Part shown: piece by piece, positions 42,901 through 45,052 of the stretch
Layout: every line of letters begins with the position of its first letter
How positions within the stretch are numbered: the first letter of the stretch is position 1
DNA from: Aspidapion aeneum
Taxonomy: Eukaryota > Arthropoda > Insecta > Coleoptera > Brentidae
Direction of reading: 5' to 3'
Assembly: GCA_963576565.1 (NCBI GenBank)
Contig: OY755038.1
Span: 177,312,438-177,376,437 of the forward strand
Length of the DNA: 64,000 nucleotides
Made by a program: the position numbers and the translations under genes
The notes under the pieces: generated by a model
What the model saw: only the letters and a program-made list of their open reading frames with translations
Databases searched by the model: none
Told to the model about the DNA's origin: nothing

Positions 42901-45052
42901 TTTTTGATGGCCTATAGAACCGCCATTCATAATACGACATGAGCTACTCCATCTAGTATCCTGTTTGGTAGAGAACTGCGTTTACCATGTGATATCATGA
43001 AGAAGCACACTTAGAGGTTAATGACTATGTCGAACGTTTAAGGCAAAAGCTGCATGATATCCATGAAGTGGTTAGAGAGCGAATAGAAATAGCCAGTGAC
43101 CGCATGAAAGCGAGATATGACCTGAAAGCAAACTTCAGGGTTCAAAGAGAATGATCAAGTCTGGCTATACAATCCTCAACGCAAGAAAGGAAGATCACCT
43201 AAGTTGACACCACCATGGGAAGGGCCTTATAAAGTTGTTAAGAGAATTAATGATGTAGTCTACCGAATCCAGAGAAGCCCGAAGTCCAAGATGAAAGTTG
43301 TTCATCTAGACAGACTAAAACCTTACCTGGGAAATGTTGATCGAGACGATCAAACCTGAAGAGGAGGATAGTGTTACAAATTTAAGTTATTTAAATTTTA
43401 TAATTGGAATTTATTTAGGTTTAGTGTAGTATTAGGTCGATTTATCTTAAGGTTGTATTCTTAGTCTAGGTTTTAGTTGCGTTGTCTGTGGTTGCGGTCG
43501 CGGTAGTGCGGGAACTTTCCGGACGTCGAAGGCTGCCGGAAAGTTCGAGAGAGATGGACGATCCTATATATAGGGCCGGGGTCGCGCACCAGGCAGTCAG
43601 TCATAGATAACGTGCTGTGTGGTCGTGAGATTAACACGAAGTTAATAGACCGATTATAGTAGTGAATTATTAGCAAGTTATTACTAAGTTTAAGTGCGTG
43701 TTTTTGTACATAATTTGTCGAAATAAATTGACGTATCGTTTTCAACAATTGCGAGTTTTAATTTGTCGTTGTGAACCCGTAACAATACTTTTAATTAATA
43801 GAATTTTTTTTTACAAAATCTAAAAATTTTGCAATTTTTTCGAGCTGGCGGGCGTACCAAATCAAATAGAGCTTCCTAGCTAGTGATGGAAATATAAATA
43901 TTGGAAATTTCCGAAGGTGTTTCGGAAATATTGAAAATATTTAAAAAAATCACTCTTAAATTACGCAAAACAATAATTCAGGATTTTTGACCCCCATCCC
44001 TCCTCGTAACGCATTTTCAACGTGATTTAAGGATAAGCATTAAACTTACTATAGAACAATTTTTATTTCCGATACTATTGAAGATTTTGACGAAGTAGAC
44101 TGGCAAAACGATGTTATTGAGTATGATGCTGATGACAGCGATGAAGATATGCCTCTTGCTCGACTAGTGAATAGTGTAATGTGTCAAGAATGAGATTTTT
44201 GTTGTACAAATTTGACCTTTTTTCTATATATTTATTTAAATAATAACTCCTGATTTGTGTTCATGTATAAGCCTTCTTGCGTTTTCCGGTGTTTTGTTTT
44301 GATTTTATAAATAAATATTCCCTTTTTTCTTATTTTTTTAATATTTCCTATATTTCCATATATTTCCAATGTTTTAGGAAATATTTCCGAAAATATATTT
44401 CTGGAAATTTTACAACACTATTCCTAGCTTATTAGCACACTCCAAGTGAATTCCCTCGACGCTATATCAGCCGTGAAAACAGTTTTTTGTAAATATCTCC
44501 GAAACGAAAGATCTTACGGAGTTTTTGTAATACAAACTTCTTAGAAAAATATACTATATTCAGAAAACCACATATCTATGCAATCCTACGTTAAAAAGTT
44601 AGCATTTTACAATTTTTCAACATTCAAAAAACTGTCATTAGCATTAATAGATATTGACCAAAAGCTCGTGACCGCGTCGAACACAATTCTTCATAAAAAA
44701 TATCACAAAAATTGGTTCAGCGGTTTCGGAGCTATCGTGGGCCAGAGAGACAAACAGACACACACACGGACAGACGTCACGGGGAGATTGCTAAGATAGG
44801 TCCAAATACACCCAAATAACATATATTCAGAGTTCTAGTAAAATATTAATACCTTCATTTTTATAATCAATTATGATTATTGACTCGCGTCGATTTTCGT
44901 ATTGGATTATGGATATTTACTTTTAGTGACTTTTAATGACAGTTAAGGAAAAGTAGAAAAACTGTAATATAGCGGATACTTACGGTAGCAGTATAAGTGG
45001 TTTTTACAGCTGGGGTATCCTGACATGGCATAAATGATCTTGCATGGATTGG
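3263..45052 (-). CDS. Leukotriene A4 hydrolase / M1 aminopeptidase (partial: C-terminal 474 residues, six exons)
   Basis: Zinc metallopeptidase of the M1 family. Mammalian members hydrolyse the epoxide LTA4 and act as cytosolic aminopeptidases; in insects the aminopeptidase role is the likelier one. Exons 45052..44984, 36825..36650, 35373..35187, 24068..23862, 8335..8191 and 3903..3263 join in phase with GT-AG introns. Recognised in order: [44 protein letters not shown], the zinc site HEIAH followed 18 residues later by Glu in NEG, the catalytic Tyr in [18 protein letters not shown] and [12 protein letters not shown]. The coding total (1425 nt with stop) plus about 135 missing N-terminal residues fits the family length of about 610. 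The promoter and first exons lie beyond 64000 or were not found. Introns of 8.2, 1.3, 11.1, 15.5 and 4.3 kb are full of transposons, yet every exon is intact. Confidence 0.95.
3904..4845. other. Intron sequence, upper part of last LTA4 hydrolase intron
   Basis: Mostly unrecognised. A GC-richer patch at 4036-4215 contains the words CGCGGGTCCCCGTCACAGACG and GTGACCCACTGACTCGGTG, but no reading frame of known family. It could be the end of an old DNA transposon or a solo LTR fragment. The rest is AT-rich. Confidence 0.35.
4846..5215. repeat. Dispersed repeat family R1, copy 1 (uninterrupted)
   Basis: From TTCCTAGCTAGCCTATTAGC through GTAAATATCTC, AAAAAGTTAGCATTTT, ACTGTCATTAGCATTAAT and TCAGCGGTTTATGAGCTATC to an (AC)n/(AGAC)n tail at about 5180-5202. 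The same words in the same order are found at 44421-44805. The tail of CAGACAGAC after 'GCGGTTT-GAG-TAT' is a style common in insect dispersed repeats. This copy preserves the empty target site of the hAT insertion seen in copy 2. Whether it is a SINE or the 3' end of a larger element is unknown. Confidence 0.65.
5478..7921. repeat. 2.4-kb palindrome of ~530-bp repeat units (foldback element)
   Basis: Arms of about 1.2 kb are inverted copies of each other: AAAGGAGGAGGCACTAAATA at 5478 pairs with its complement ending at about 7921. Each arm is a head-to-tail series of ~530-bp units, each starting near TGTTTACCGGGATGCGTC: starts at about 5500, 6028 and 6556 on the left, mirrored at about 7895, 7375 and 6960. 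The loop lies near 6690-6800. By eye the outer 900 bp match at roughly nine in ten positions. Short frames beginning [10 protein letters not shown] occur in both arms but are by-products of the repeat. The element lies wholly in the last LTA4 hydrolase intron, so the pre-mRNA would contain a long hairpin. Confidence 0.85.
8191..8335 (-). CDS. LTA4 hydrolase exon with PYEKG
   Basis: 145 nt reading [17 protein letters not shown], then [14 protein letters not shown] and YLETVVGGP plus one base of a Asp codon. The Tyr of PYEKG is the catalytic proton donor (human Tyr383). The Asp needed for epoxide hydrolysis in the human enzyme (Asp375) is retained, but the position of human Tyr378 is Phe here. 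The acceptor ATTAG is next to an exact 28-bp tandem duplication in the upstream intron (8344-8399). The donor is GTAAGT. Confidence 0.94.
8344..8399. repeat. Exact 28-bp tandem duplication next to a 3' splice site
   Basis: The unit at 8344-8371 (AAAAATAAAATAGTTTACTT followed by TTTAACCG) is repeated without change at 8372-8399. On the gene's strand it lies 9 to 64 nt upstream of the LTA4 hydrolase exon that begins at 8335. It therefore duplicates the region where the branch point and pyrimidine-rich tract should be. Confidence 0.9.
8400..9733. other. Intron sequence, no gene seen
   Basis: AT-rich with no recognised frame. A segment at about 9015-9075 (CAATTGACCAAGGT, then GATTTCGA and CAAAAGGA) resembles 34966-35020, so a diverged dispersed repeat is probably present in both introns. 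A 13-A run with (TA)n lies near 9262-9284. Confidence 0.4.
9734..11147. repeat. 41-bp minisatellite array with an inverted block
   Basis: About 27 direct copies of a 41-bp unit (CTACTACCACCTTCCCCTAG, CTTCTACCA, CCAAAAAACCAA) run from 9734 to about 10826. From about 10838 to 11147 the same unit appears reverse-complemented in about eight copies (GGTAGTAGTTGGTTTTTTGG). The switch lies near ACTAGT at about 10835. Copies differ by scattered substitutions and a few short deletions. No coding role is supported. Transcribed through, the two blocks could pair over about 300 bp. Confidence 0.93.
11148..13703. other. Intron sequence, no gene recognised
   Basis: AT-rich. A 98-codon minus-strand frame at 11839-12135 has no family resemblance and a leucine-rich, low-complexity composition, so it is not called. 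Around 12560-13250 two distant blocks look inversely related (ACCCCTAGCCAGGGTAAA with CTTGATTTTA at about 12575-12612, and inverted CTCAACTAGGGGTAAAT with AAATCAAG at about 13190-13225). This suggests an old ~0.7-kb foldback repeat with a loose centre near AAAAGGCCTTTT at 12800. Confidence 0.35.
13704..15360. mobile_element. PIF/Harbinger-type DNA transposon relic
   Basis: Terminal inverted repeats: GGGCCGGTTTATCAATGGAG at 13704 and its complement ending at 15360, perfect for about 22 bp. A subterminal match, AAAGTGTTTATCCA, is on both sides. The element is flanked by TAA at 13701-13703 and 15361-15363. A 3-bp TAA/TTA target duplication is typical of PIF/Harbinger. No DDE transposase frame remains in the 1657 bp. 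A 63-codon minus-strand frame (14933-15124) may be a remnant of its second protein. Assignment rests on ends and target site, not on a transposase. Confidence 0.65.
14933..15124 (-). pseudogene. Unidentified 63-codon frame inside the PIF/Harbinger-type element
   Basis: Reads without a stop to TAA at 14933-14935 and contains [18 protein letters not shown] and [18 protein letters not shown]. This is a balanced composition with several aromatics, unlike the random frames around it. The upstream limit is simply the previous stop codon, so it may be a 3' exon. I do not recognise the family. Confidence 0.3.
15364..15998. other. Intron sequence with a GC-richer, promoter-like patch
   Basis: Positions 15440-15760 are GC-richer than the surroundings (GAAGCTTACGGAGCGCGAGG, CCTTCGCGCGTCACTTTG). 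TATATAA lies near 15629, followed by a TTCAGTC initiator-like word near 15679. This could be a solo LTR or DNA transposon end, but no pairing boundary was found. The rest is AT-rich. Confidence 0.3.
16007..16196. mobile_element. hAT-type MITE, 190 bp, TSD CTTACACA
   Basis: The left end CAGTGGCGTATATA and right end TATATACACCACTG form an imperfect inverted repeat (13 of 14). Both flanks carry CTTACACA (15999-16006 and 16197-16204), the 8-bp target duplication expected of hAT elements. The interior is G-rich on the left and C-rich on the right. No coding frame is present; it would depend on a transposase supplied elsewhere. Confidence 0.88.
16270..17875. repeat. ~130-bp satellite array, split by a ~0.7-kb segment
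   Basis: The unit contains CCTCCCACCCCTACCCCCAC, TTTTTGACACA, TTATCCGATTTGGATGAAAT and GATGACAATACAA. Units start at about 17084, 17212, 17342, 17472, about 17563 (a copy short by about 40 bp) and 17694, with a degenerate last copy to 17875: spacing 128-131 bp. A half unit at 16270-16360 lies on the other side of an inserted block. Overlapping frames on both strands are by-products of the repeat. Confidence 0.85.
16381..17084. repeat. Segment bounded by near-palindromic direct repeats, with internal ~115-bp tandem repeats and (ACAG)n
   Basis: GCTCACACTA-GTACTATAG-GTGTAAGCTAATAT at 16381-16425 recurs at about 17043-17084 as GCTCACACTACTATAG-GTGTGAGCTAATAT, and each copy is itself nearly palindromic. 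Between them are three ~114-121-bp repeats (anchors CAGACTCAATTACC at about 16458, 16571 and 16692), followed by a (ACAG)n run at 16905-16939. It interrupts the 130-bp satellite and may be an inserted non-autonomous element of unknown type. Confidence 0.5.
17990..18462. repeat. Foldback element with ~100-bp arms
   Basis: AATTGGTAAAATTTTTTTTT, then AAGTCACAAGCTTTTATAAA, TAATTTTCTAACATTCTAAT and ATAATAAAAGCGATGGCC at 17990-18100 are repeated in reverse complement at about 18359-18462. The loop is about 260 bp. No frame is recognised. It is likely a MITE-like foldback; the flanking bases are palindromic, so the target duplication is unclear. Confidence 0.75.
18683..18735. repeat. Fragment related to the hAT MITE at 16007, inverted
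   Basis: The reverse complement reads AAAAAAAGTTTCGGGGTGGG, CCCAAGACAGTTTTGGGGGG, matching 16021-16064 closely. Only the left half of the MITE is present and the right end is not found. It shows that the family has more than one copy in this intron. Confidence 0.55.
18736..20127. other. Intron sequence, no gene recognised
   Basis: A 101-codon plus-strand frame at 19029-19334 has no family resemblance. A GC-rich patch at about 19885-19950 (AAGGCACGGCCACAAAG, CAGTTCGCGCGCCG) stands out but has no frame or boundary that I can place. The remainder is AT-rich. Confidence 0.35.
20132..20665. repeat. Degenerate tandem array, ~100-140-bp units
   Basis: The anchor TGTAAA-TTATGTAAAA-TAACATTG recurs at about 20132, 20247, 20348, 20489 and 20629, each followed by CCCACTTCC-GAGAGCTGA-CTTTGAA-GGC-GATAGGAACTAT. 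Spacing varies (115, 101, 141, 140 bp) because of internal deletions. No coding function. Confidence 0.7.
20870..21850. repeat. Degenerate tandem array, ~175-190-bp units
   Basis: The anchor TACATCGTTTAAAAGGAAAT and variants recur at about 20879, 21069, 21256, 21438, 21613 and 21802, followed by TTTTATTTTCTACAA and an AGAGCTTGGTTTT word. ACGGACGCCGCTGGAGAGTTTG lies in alternate units. Six diverged copies suggest an old dimeric satellite or the internal repeats of a larger transposon. Confidence 0.65.
22073..22347. mobile_element. hAT-type MITE, 275 bp, TSD AAACCTGG
   Basis: The left end CAGTGGCGGATCCA and right end TGGATCCGCCCTTG are an imperfect inverted repeat. The 8-bp direct repeat AAACCTGG lies on both sides (22065-22072 and 22348-22355). 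Long G and C runs sit just inside each end, as in the 190-bp MITE at 16007. It is non-coding; the frames crossing it on both strands are chance. Confidence 0.9.
22356..23861. other. Intron sequence, no gene recognised
   Basis: AT-rich apart from 23125-23360, a GC-richer patch (GACTACGCGGCGCGCTTTG, GAGCGGGCCCCGACGCACGA) with several TATATATAG runs. This could be an LTR or transposon end but shows no partner copy in the window. A 98-codon frame at 22536-22832 resembles nothing I know. Confidence 0.3.
23862..24068 (-). CDS. LTA4 hydrolase exon with the zinc-binding site
   Basis: 69 codons carrying [17 protein letters not shown] and [17 protein letters not shown] with Glu 18 residues downstream forms the zinc triad, and the Glu inside HEIAH is the general base. 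The acceptor TTTATAG precedes 24068 and the donor is GTAAGT from 23861. The nearest neighbouring exons are 15.5 kb and 11.1 kb away. It is open with no damaged key residue. Confidence 0.96.
24069..25992. other. AT-rich intron sequence, nothing recognised
   Basis: Very AT-rich, with many homopolymer stretches. No reading frame over 62 codons, no repeat boundary and no pairing arms were seen between the LTA4 hydrolase exon and the BEL/Pao left LTR. Confidence 0.5.
25993..26464 (-). repeat. BEL/Pao (older copy) 3' LTR
   Basis: 472 bp, related to 32350-32764. It carries about 57 bp (around 26200-26256) that are absent from the other LTR. Confidence 0.88.
26700..27623 (-). pseudogene. BEL/Pao integrase core and C-terminal domain (fragment of pol)
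   Basis: 307 codons. The integrase catalytic residues are visible: Asp in VAIDFCGPF (about residue 21), Asp in CWSDQGSNF (about 83) and Glu in GLAEAGVKS (about 129). The C-terminal domain ends with [19 protein letters not shown] and [11 protein letters not shown], typical of BEL/Pao. The frame is separated by a stop from the zinc-binding part just upstream (27636-28022), so the polyprotein is broken here. Confidence 0.88.
27636..28022 (-). pseudogene. BEL/Pao integrase zinc-binding domain (fragment of pol)
   Basis: 128 codons with [29 protein letters not shown] and [10 protein letters not shown]. This is the H2C2 integrase N-terminal domain found after RNase H in BEL/Pao. It begins after a frame break from the RT/RNase H frame and ends at a stop 12 bp before the integrase core frame. 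Confidence 0.83.
28078..30825 (-). pseudogene. BEL/Pao zinc knuckle, protease, reverse transcriptase and RNase H (fragment of gag-pol)
   Basis: 915 codons. In order: a Cys-rich knuckle remnant ([11 protein letters not shown]) near residue 20; an aspartic protease with [13 protein letters not shown] near 90; a peptidase-like spacer; RT with [24 protein letters not shown] and the catalytic YIDDILG near 505; and RNase H with [11 protein letters not shown] and [14 protein letters not shown] 33-bp tandem duplication near 29080-29150 repeats [10 protein letters not shown] in frame. The first Met is not the natural start, since gag lies upstream in other frames. Confidence 0.9.
30965..31974 (-). pseudogene. 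BEL/Pao gag (frameshifted)
   Basis: Gag is spread over three overlapping frames: 31974-31513, 31553-31224 and 31177-30965. The first Met likely used is at 31932 ([13 protein letters not shown]). The middle part ([40 protein letters not shown]) has the DUF1759-like capsid pattern of BEL/Pao. At least two frameshifts separate the parts. An acidic patch (DDSDDEEF) lies in the first part. Confidence 0.75.
32350..32764 (-). repeat. BEL/Pao (older copy) 5' LTR
   Basis: 415 bp, homologous to 25993-26464 but lacking the ~57-bp block. It is followed in the element's sense by the candidate primer-binding site at about 32345-32325. Confidence 0.87.
32765..35186. other. Intron sequence with short tandem duplications
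   Basis: No gene. Three small duplications are visible. AACGTTCGAAATTACGTA recurs at 33012 and 33132 (120-bp period), each followed by TG(C)GTGAAACAAATAAAGAA. AAAAAGCCCTAGT-AA-TCAGACTTT recurs at about 34394 and 34489 (about 95 bp). A GC-rich ~16-bp repeat lies at 34712-34826. The rest is AT-rich. A 107-codon plus frame at 34776-35099 runs through the GC-rich repeat and is not a gene. Confidence 0.5.
34712..34826. repeat. ~16-bp GC-rich imperfect tandem repeat
   Basis: About seven copies of a unit like CCGCCGGAATAATTCG (CCGCCGACGATTTG, CCGCCGTAACAACTCG, TCGCCGAGATAATTTG, CCGCTGGGACAACTTT). It is a small island of GC in an AT-rich intron, 360 bp from an exon. It might be part of a transposon terminus. 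Confidence 0.6.
35187..35373 (-). CDS. LTA4 hydrolase exon with GXMEN motif
   Basis: 187 nt completing the split Trp codon and reading [13 protein letters not shown], then [17 protein letters not shown] and [21 protein letters not shown] is the substrate N-terminus recognition loop of M1 peptidases. The Tyr in WGIYDLL corresponds to a conserved active-site tyrosine (Tyr267 in the human numbering I recall). The acceptor CTTAG precedes 35373 and the donor is GTAATA, after a Leu codon. Confidence 0.95.
35374..36649. other. AT-rich intron sequence, nothing recognised
   Basis: The shortest intron of the visible gene (1276 bp). No transposon signature, coding frame or tandem repeat stands out, apart from a GC-richer spot at 36195-36240 (CCCTCGGGGGGCTCGC). 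Confidence 0.5.
36650..36825 (-). CDS. LTA4 hydrolase exon
   Basis: 176 nt starting I-S-A-P-Q-E-F and running through [16 protein letters not shown] and [15 protein letters not shown] to a split Trp codon (TG|G). The acceptor is CTAG before 36825 and the donor is GTAGGT from 36649. It encodes the end of the N-terminal saddle domain and the start of the catalytic domain. The two-base overhang is completed by the first base of the next exon. Confidence 0.93.
37355..37767 (+). repeat. Gypsy 5' LTR
   Basis: 413 bp, seen to match the 3' LTR throughout, including an identical chance 91-codon antisense frame in both. It carries a dyad of GAAnnTTC motifs, a TATA box and an initiator, annotated separately. 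Confidence 0.95.
37495..37584 (+). promoter_or_regulatory. LTR promoter: two HSE-like dyads, TATA box, initiator
   Basis: GAACTTTC at 37495-37502 and GAAAGTTC at 37522-37529 are GAAnnTTC heat-shock half-site pairs. Together they form an 11-bp inverted repeat (GAACTTTCCGG / CCGGAAAGTTC). TATATATA is at 37548-37555 and the insect-type initiator TCAGTC begins at 37580. The dyads would lie about 50-87 bp upstream of the start, where HSEs sit in insect heat-shock promoters. The 3' LTR has the same motifs at 43512-43546. Function is inferred. Confidence 0.6.
37768..37785 (+). other. Gypsy primer-binding site
   Basis: TTGGTGTCAGAAGTGGG starts two bases after the LTR's final CA. TGGTGTCAGAAGTGGG is a familiar tRNA-complementary primer site in insect Gypsy elements. 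The cognate tRNA is not determined here. Confidence 0.75.
37801..37960 (+). repeat. Gypsy leader, 91-bp direct duplication
   Basis: TAGTGCAAAGACTA-CCTTACA and CCACCGG-TAGGACAATT-A recur with a 91-bp period (37801 and 37892). The second copy runs into the 113-bp HSE repeats. The first copy ends with GAATATTCGGAAC, a degenerate two-unit HSE at the equivalent place. Confidence 0.7.
37961..38525 (+). repeat. Five 113-bp leader repeats, each with a perfect heat-shock element
   Basis: TTCTAGAATATTC at 37961, 38074 and 38300, TTCTAGAAGATTC at 38187 and TTCCAGAACATTC at 38413 all fit TTCnnGAAnnTTC with no mismatch, spaced exactly 113 bp. Additional TTC triplets follow at +10 and often +20 (for example 38094 and 38104; 38207 and 38217), extending the 5-bp phasing as in gapped or step-type HSEs. 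Between them the units share ATTCAAAAACTAGAAGAGAT and CGAC-TT-GACATTAG. Differences between the cores fall in the nn positions. The block lies between the primer site and gag, in the transcribed leader. Confidence 0.85.
38529..38726 (+). pseudogene. Gypsy gag N-terminus, ends at a premature stop
   Basis: 66 codons from ATG 38529 ([18 protein letters not shown]) with four ~11-residue repeats of the pattern [11 protein letters not shown], predicting a coiled coil. The frame stops at TAA 38724-38726, and the repeat pattern simply continues after it, so this is a nonsense change (consistent with CAA to TAA) rather than a natural end. Confidence 0.8.
38739..40850 (+). CDS. Gypsy gag (rest), zinc knuckle, aspartic protease, start of pol
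   Basis: 703 codons in the same frame as the short N-terminal piece. In order: coiled coil to about residue 85; capsid-like region ([40 protein letters not shown]) about 100-280; a CCHC knuckle [14 protein letters not shown] near 317; and protease with [11 protein letters not shown] near 405 and ILGMDLI near 470. It ends in a linker just before the RT. The frame is lost at about 40820-40850, where the RT continues in another frame. The Met at 38739 is only the first after the premature stop. Confidence 0.9.
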   Translation: MKQTFQQRLDGIQENFDQIKSNPEQLREEFKIATEDLKEDITHRMQNVEEKVETKLLNVREEVFQTMEEKFQDVSKQLIQLQKEHNKIKAQGCVVNSNQKIKPPNFDGTSSWSTYKQQFEAAAAANGWDDEEKARALLVALREPALGLLRSIPVEQKQNYNALVAALERRYGDEHLRNLHWSELNIRQQRAGESLQEYEADIRRLMYLAYPEMPENYRDPFTVDHFINGLRDTDLAKLLRRERFHNSSEVLIRALEIESSNNMSRPKVRGVSIQEGEEMSTGDEVNLKTLNQLFQSLIEKIDSLKESRRSPPNVKCFRCGRTGHIQRDCRVQMRSRSPSSGTEYRRRDQKKPKLVNAEGRVLANGNLAPKIYSIKSLKHTADSLNIDGLINGRKVNITVDTGAAISLLKFKIATRYKIRPTEKKITLKTVTGEFADVLGQTDIDLQLGRLKIRHSVLVADIEDEFILGMDLISKHGFAFDNKLNTLRFGNEEFILSNSHINKEPIKVVAVCTTRLVGNSETIIFGRLESKTSSCVGLISQQNTPNTYLIAKSLVKTDKDIPIRVANIFPNSVKINKGDVVALFEPVQKVTRCEEPTSEDTSKLPMEVLQQLESTWQHLTPEEYSKAREFIEEQSNIFETRSSSGRTNLIQHAINTGDAQPIRQPPRRLPMAKQEEVHNLINKMLSDGVIEESSSLVISCGVGH
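40798..42942 (+). CDS. Gypsy pol: reverse transcriptase, RNase H, integrase
   Basis: 714 codons. [47 protein letters not shown] and the catalytic YLDDVIV near residue 125, then FLGHVVS. RNase [16 protein letters not shown] near 280, RKELLA and [10 protein letters not shown]. Integrase: H2C2 zinc-binding domain ([22 protein letters not shown]), core with [19 protein letters not shown] and [10 protein letters not shown] (D, D, E). The frame ends at TGA 42940-42942 inside the integrase, after [13 protein letters not shown], where relatives read on. It overlaps the gag frame by 53 nt in a +1 relation; the junction looks like a damaging indel, since linker residues are disrupted. Confidence 0.92.
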   Translation: MLLKSHQVWSSPVVLVTKKDGSTRFCVDYRKLNDVTKKDSYPLPRIDDTLTTLAGSYWFSTLDLKSGYWQVGIFERDKEKTAFSAGSGLYQFNVMPFGLCNAPATFERLMEVVLRGLTWKTCLVYLDDVIVMGKSFQDHLDNLREVFSRIRNANLKLNSKKCFLFQEKVEFLGHVVSREGIHTDEKKLQAIKEWPQPRDKHELRSFLGLCTYYRRFVEGFAKIASPLHRLTEDKASYRWNTECDQAFRRLKAALCSSPILAYPIPKGKFILDTDASNDGIGAVLSQVQDGEERVIEFFSKKLSKPERNYCVTRKELLAIVKSVDHFHKYLYGQEFLIRTDHAALQWLMKMKQPEGQVARWIEKLQQYHYQIKHRAGRVHNNADALSRRPCPEDCKHCRKIDQKEGITYVRQIKLEPDEEWMSASIRTTQLNDKDVGPILRLKEENKPRPSWQDIANQGVIFKSLWAQWDSLIVEENILKRAWESADGLTVINQVVVPRSMVDNIMAECHGGKSGAHLGINKTMDKIRNRFYWVNYVQDVKNWCRRCSTCAASQGPKTRSRGQMKQYNVGLPFERIAIDVAGPFPETKKGNKYILVVMDYFSKWPEVFALPNQEAATVAEVLVNDVFSRFGIPLELHSDQGRNFESKLFQNLCDLLGKHKTRTTALHPQSDGMVERFNKTIEEHLCKVVDEHQTDWDQYIPLFLMAYRTAIHNTT
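42943..43359 (+). pseudogene. Gypsy integrase C-terminus (broken)
   Basis: After the in-frame TGA the integrase continues with [15 protein letters not shown]. It then meets a second stop near 43012 and a frame change near 43155, and ends with [20 protein letters not shown] and [11 protein letters not shown] before TGA 43357-43359. This is a GPY/F-type tail. At least three lesions lie in 0.4 kb, so this copy cannot make integrase. Confidence 0.82.
43372..43784 (+). repeat. Gypsy 3' LTR
   Basis: 413 bp, indistinguishable by eye from the 5' LTR. Preceded by the polypurine tract GAAGAGGAGGATAG and followed by the duplicated ATAC. Confidence 0.95.
43881..44420. mobile_element. hAT transposon relic, 540 bp, TSD TTCCTAGC
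   Basis: The left end TAGTGATGGAAAT and right end ATTTTACAACACTA are inverted and imperfect, with nested (GGAAATATTTCC)-like words near both ends. TTCCTAGC flanks both sides (43873-43880 and 44421-44428). It is inserted in a copy of dispersed repeat R1; the empty site is seen at 4846. A short acidic frame inside may be the last transposase exon, the rest having been deleted. Confidence 0.85.
44079..44194 (+). pseudogene. Possible C-terminal remnant of the hAT transposase
   Basis: Reads [37 protein letters not shown] and stops at TGA 44192-44194. The acidic run followed by MPLARL looks like the C-terminal tail of a transposon protein. No dimerisation or catalytic domain is present. A poly(A)-signal-like word lies at 44310. 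Confidence 0.4.
44421..44805. repeat. Dispersed repeat family R1, copy 2 (right of hAT insertion)
   Basis: Matches 4846-5215 in order: TTCCTAGC-TATTAGCACAC, AAACAGTTTTTTGTAAATATCTC, GTTAAAAAGTTAGCATTTT, ACTGTCATTAGCATTAATAG, TTCAGCGGTTTCGGAGCTATC, then a (CAGACA)-type tail. The two copies are clearly diverged, so the family is old. A 73-codon frame here is incidental. Confidence 0.65.
44984..45052 (-). CDS. LTA4 hydrolase exon (first one visible)
   Basis: 23 codons starting P-I-H-A-R and including [10 protein letters not shown], which matches the end of the N-terminal beta domain (human region near residues 137-160). The acceptor reads TTTTAG just before 45052 and the donor is GTAAGT after 44984. 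Both ends fall on codon boundaries. The residue before the IHAR motif is Pro, where the human enzyme has Ala. The preceding substrate-contact Gln would be in an upstream exon outside the window. Confidence 0.88.

Larger units (their letters stand above)
37355..43784 (+). mobile_element. Ty3/Gypsy LTR retrotransposon, recent copy, TSD ATAC
   Basis: Two 413-bp LTRs (37355-37767 and 43372-43784; TGTTACAAATT to CCCGTAACA) look identical by eye. The 4-bp duplication ATAC lies at 37351-37354 and 43785-43788. The primer site TTGGTGTCAGAAGTGGG follows the 5' LTR, and a purine tract (GAAGAGGAGGATAG) precedes the 3' LTR. The interior has a repeat-rich leader, gag, protease, RT/RNase H, integrase and a GPY/F-type tail. 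There is no envelope frame. It lies antisense to LTA4 hydrolase in an 8.2-kb intron. Despite young LTRs the coding part has nonsense and frameshift lesions. Confidence 0.96.

Noticed and set aside
42943..43371. Possible envelope gene after Gypsy pol
   Set aside because: Only the integrase tail (GPY/F-type) fits between the last stop and the 3' LTR. There is no signal peptide or membrane segment.
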